DNA from: an uncultured Bacteroidales bacterium
GTDB taxonomy: Bacteria > Bacteroidota > Bacteroidia > Bacteroidales > Paludibacteraceae
Assembly: GCA_900320865.1 (NCBI GenBank)
Contig: ONTT01000008.1
Coordinates: 1-64,000 of the forward strand
Reading direction: 5' to 3'
DNA length: 64,000 bases
Within the stretch, counting starts at the first letter, position 1. Each line of letters opens with the position of its first letter. The notes beneath the pieces are model-generated. The model did no database searches, had not been told where the DNA came from, and saw nothing but the letters and a program-made list of their open reading frames with translations. Of the stretch, positions 61,890 through 64,000 are shown piece by piece. Made by a program: the position numbers and the translations under genes.

Positions 61890-63023
61890 ATGGCACAAAG
61901 TGATTTACAGGCTGCAAAAATCGCGAAACAAGATGAGTTCTATACGCAATTAGATGATATCGCAAAGGAACTCAAATACTACAAACAGCACTTCAAAGGG
62001 AAAGTGGTGTTGTGTAACTGTGATGACCCGTACGAAAGTAATTTCTTCAAATACTTTGCGCTCAACTTTAATCTGTTAGGTCTAAAAAAACTTATTGCTA
62101 CGTGCTATAATGGCTCGCCTATAGCGGGTGATGAGTTGCCCTTATTGTTCGAAATAGAAGAAAGCGAACCCAAGAAAATCGCTTATAAGGTAGAAATTAC
62201 TGAGGTTCACGATTATAACAACGATGGAGCAGTGAATCTTACGGATGTTCAATATCTCATTCAGAACGATAAGAATGTATTATCTCTATTAAAAGGAAAC
62301 GGAGATTTCCGCTCTCAAGAATGTATTGAACTTTTGCAAGAAGCCGATATAGTAGTTACAAATCCTCCATTCTCGCTATTTAGAGAATATGTGGCCTTAT
62401 TAAGTAAATACGATAAGAAGTTCTTGATAATTGGCAATCAAAATGCTCTTACATACAAAGATTGCTTCCGGTTAATAAGCGAAAACAAAATGTGGCTTGG
62501 AGTAAGCATTCATAGCGGTGATAGAGAGTTTATGATTCCTCCAACTTATGAAGTACGCTCTAAATCCTTGCGAGTTGATGCAAAGGGAAATCGCTATATT
62601 CGTGTTGTCGGAGTTCGTTGGTTTACCAACTTAGACTACCCTCAACGACACGAAGATTTAGTTTTATACAAGACATATAATCCGAAGGAGTATCCGACCT
62701 TCGAAAACTATAATGCAATAAATGTAAATAAGACGGGAGATATACCCATAGATTATGAGGGAATAATGGGCGTACCTATTACATTTATGGACAAGTATAA
62801 TCCTGACCAATTTGAGATACTTGGAATGTGTGAAAACGAGGATTTATACGGTTTAAAAACGAAGGTATATACGACAGCAGAATGCAAACAGGCATATTTT
62901 GCTAAGTTCGGAAAGAATGGAACTTATGATTTGAACGCGAGTGGAGTAATTATCAAGGATGGTATGAGAGAAAAAGTATACCAACGCATCTTAATTCGAA
63001 ACAAAAAACCACAAAAGCCATGA
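61890..63023 (+). CDS. EcoRI-family adenine-specific DNA methyltransferase
   Basis: 377 residues. Motif IV of N6-adenine methyltransferases is DIVVTNPPFSLF; the opening AAKIAKQDEFYTQLDDIAKE, GKVVLCNCDDPYESNFFKYF and the LIIGNQNALTYKD segment are characteristic of the EcoRI methylase family. Family members methylate adenine to protect DNA from a partner nuclease. The start codon is just behind a 10-bp hairpin. The next gene overlaps by ATGA, so the two are coupled. Confidence 0.9.
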   Translation: MAQSDLQAAKIAKQDEFYTQLDDIAKELKYYKQHFKGKVVLCNCDDPYESNFFKYFALNFNLLGLKKLIATCYNGSPIAGDELPLLFEIEESEPKKIAYKVEITEVHDYNNDGAVNLTDVQYLIQNDKNVLSLLKGNGDFRSQECIELLQEADIVVTNPPFSLFREYVALLSKYDKKFLIIGNQNALTYKDCFRLISENKMWLGVSIHSGDREFMIPPTYEVRSKSLRVDAKGNRYIRVVGVRWFTNLDYPQRHEDLVLYKTYNPKEYPTFENYNAINVNKTGDIPIDYEGIMGVPITFMDKYNPDQFEILGMCENEDLYGLKTKVYTTAECKQAYFAKFGKNGTYDLNASGVIIKDGMREKVYQRILIRNKKPQKP

Positions 63024-64000
63024 AAATAGATTTACATGAAGTACGCGTGCGGGAGTTGTGCGCGGGGTACAATGATTTGAGTATTCAGGAAGAAGGCATC
63101 GTCGGCTACAACGGACGCCTCAACATCCGTCCGAAATATCAGCGGGAATTCGTTTATGACGAAAAGAAACGGAACGCCGTCATGGATACCGTTTGGCAGG
63201 GATTTCCGCTCAACGTCATGTATTGGGTAAAAACAGACGGCGCCGATGGCATCGACTATGAGGTTTTGGATGGTCAGCAACGTACGATCTCTATCTGTTC
63301 GTTCATCGCCGGCGAGTATATGATGGAGTTCGACGGCAACTTGCTTGGCTTCAACAACATGACCCAAGAGCAGCAAAATCGTATTCTCGACTACAAACTG
63401 CAAGTCTATGTCTGCGAGGGTACCGACGAAGAGAAAATCAAATGGTTCCAGCGTATCAATATAGCCGGTGAGAAGCTGACCGACCAAGAGATTTTGAACG
63501 CTATCTATGCCGGTTCGTGGACGACGCAAGCCAAGCGCCGCTTCTCCAAGACAGGCTGTGTGGCGTATCGTATAGCCTCGGATTTTATGTCCGGTTCGCC
63601 GATCCGTCAAGACTATTTCGAGACCGCCCTCCAATGGATAGGTGACGCGCAAGGCAAGTCGCTTCGTCAATATATGGCAGATCATCAGCACGACACCGAC
63701 GCGGACGAGTTGTGGCAGTATTTCCAGGACGTCATTCATTGGGTGGACAAACTCTTTGGGCGCAAGTACAAGAAAGAGATGAAGGGCGTAGAATGGGGAT
63801 TGCTCTATAACAAACACCGTGACACCAAACTCACGGCGACTTATATCAACGAACAAATGGCGAAACTCATGGCAGATTCCGACGTACAAAAGAAATCTGG
63901 TATCTTTGCCTATATTCTGGACGGTGATATTCACCATTTGGGTATTCGTGCTTTTGATGCTAACACCCGTCGTGAGGTCTATGAGCGGCAAGACGGCAAG
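63020..64000 (+). CDS. DUF262 protein, probable nuclease partner (3' end outside the window)
   Basis: 327 residues are visible from the ATG at 63020 and the frame is open at the window end. DUF262 (ParB/sulfiredoxin-like) motifs: RPKYQREFVYDEKKRNAVMD, LDGQQRTISICSFI and FQRINIAGEKLTDQEILNAI. The last visible residues, RREVYERQDGK, look like the lead-in of an HNH endonuclease (R-x-x-Y-x-RQ-G-x-C), so an HNH domain is expected just past the end. With the upstream methyltransferase it would form a restriction-modification system; a long antisense frame over it is not real. Confidence 0.85.
   Translation, partial: MKIDLHEVRVRELCAGYNDLSIQEEGIVGYNGRLNIRPKYQREFVYDEKKRNAVMDTVWQGFPLNVMYWVKTDGADGIDYEVLDGQQRTISICSFIAGEYMMEFDGNLLGFNNMTQEQQNRILDYKLQVYVCEGTDEEKIKWFQRINIAGEKLTDQEILNAIYAGSWTTQAKRRFSKTGCVAYRIASDFMSGSPIRQDYFETALQWIGDAQGKSLRQYMADHQHDTDADELWQYFQDVIHWVDKLFGRKYKKEMKGVEWGLLYNKHRDTKLTATYINEQMAKLMADSDVQKKSGIFAYILDGDIHHLGIRAFDANTRREVYERQDGK

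Noticed and set aside
63032..63991. 319-residue open frame on the minus strand at the right end
   Set aside because: It is antisense to the DUF262 gene, whose DGQQR and other family motifs are clear on the plus strand; the antisense product has no family character.

Overview
The window reads as a chromosome segment of a Bacteroidales bacterium (phylum Bacteroidota). The grounds are: promoters of the Bacteroidota type (TTG, then exactly 20 bp, then TAnnTTTG); no Shine-Dalgarno pattern; typical families (DUF3078, DUF4249, DUF4293, DUF3575, FimB/Mfa2 fimbrial proteins, carboxypeptidase-regulatory-domain TonB receptors, type IX-like C-terminal tails); and Bacteroidota gene orders such as pdxJ-exbB-exbD-tonB and zapB-zapA-rny. 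Genus cannot be fixed from the sequence. No rRNA, tRNA, IS element, integrase or CRISPR array was recognised.

Layout. 0-4.3 kb: nadK on the minus strand, then a short plus-strand surface-protein operon (barrel protein, BspA-like LRR protein, two InlB-repeat proteins). 4.4-8.2 kb: pdxJ, the ExbB/ExbD/TonB energy-transducing complex, a DJ-1 protein and a small lipoprotein. 8.2-10.5 kb: minus-strand queuosine precursor operon queF-queC-queD-queE, preceded by an uncharacterised secreted protein. 11.8-15.2 kb: DUF3078 outer-membrane protein, ZapB-like and ZapA division proteins, RNase Y. 15.3-16.8 kb: minus-strand tRNA methyltransferase and a DsbD/ArsG-like membrane protein. 16.9-22 kb: fumarase, degenerate LytM protein, dxr, rseP. 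22-28.6 kb: TonB receptor, DUF4249 lipoprotein, acyltransferase, DUF4293, MscS, RlmN. 28.6-30.3 kb: membrane LytTR regulator with a phased operator region, divergent from a 31-residue membrane peptide and an SGNH-like protein. 30.2-37.8 kb: minus-strand mfd-kdsB-deoD-OMP-yidC. 38-39.4 kb: gph and a Bax-inhibitor-1 family protein. 39.6-59.9 kb: a fimbrial locus (DUF3575/OmpA anchor, fimbrillin, FimB/Mfa2 subunit, accessory lipoprotein and a 4,875-residue beta-helix adhesin with a type IX-like tail). 60-64 kb: an accessory region with a probable untranslated transcript, a KilA-N gene between 26-bp direct repeats, a heavily hairpinned spacer, an EcoRI-family adenine methyltransferase and a DUF262 protein cut by the window end.

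The most unusual observations are: (1) in the 1.35-4.25 kb operon two InlB-type repeats are each split across consecutive genes at the same point, the second half sitting behind a new signal peptide; (2) more than fifteen gene junctions and several coding sequences carry degenerate tandem arrays with a strict 7-bp period but different unit sequences, forming stop codons, start codons and C-terminal tails; (3) an extended promoter signature, TTGCATATRTC at the -33 box, recurs through the window; (4) the spacer upstream of the EcoRI-family methyltransferase is a chain of stem-loops ending 2 nt before its start codon.
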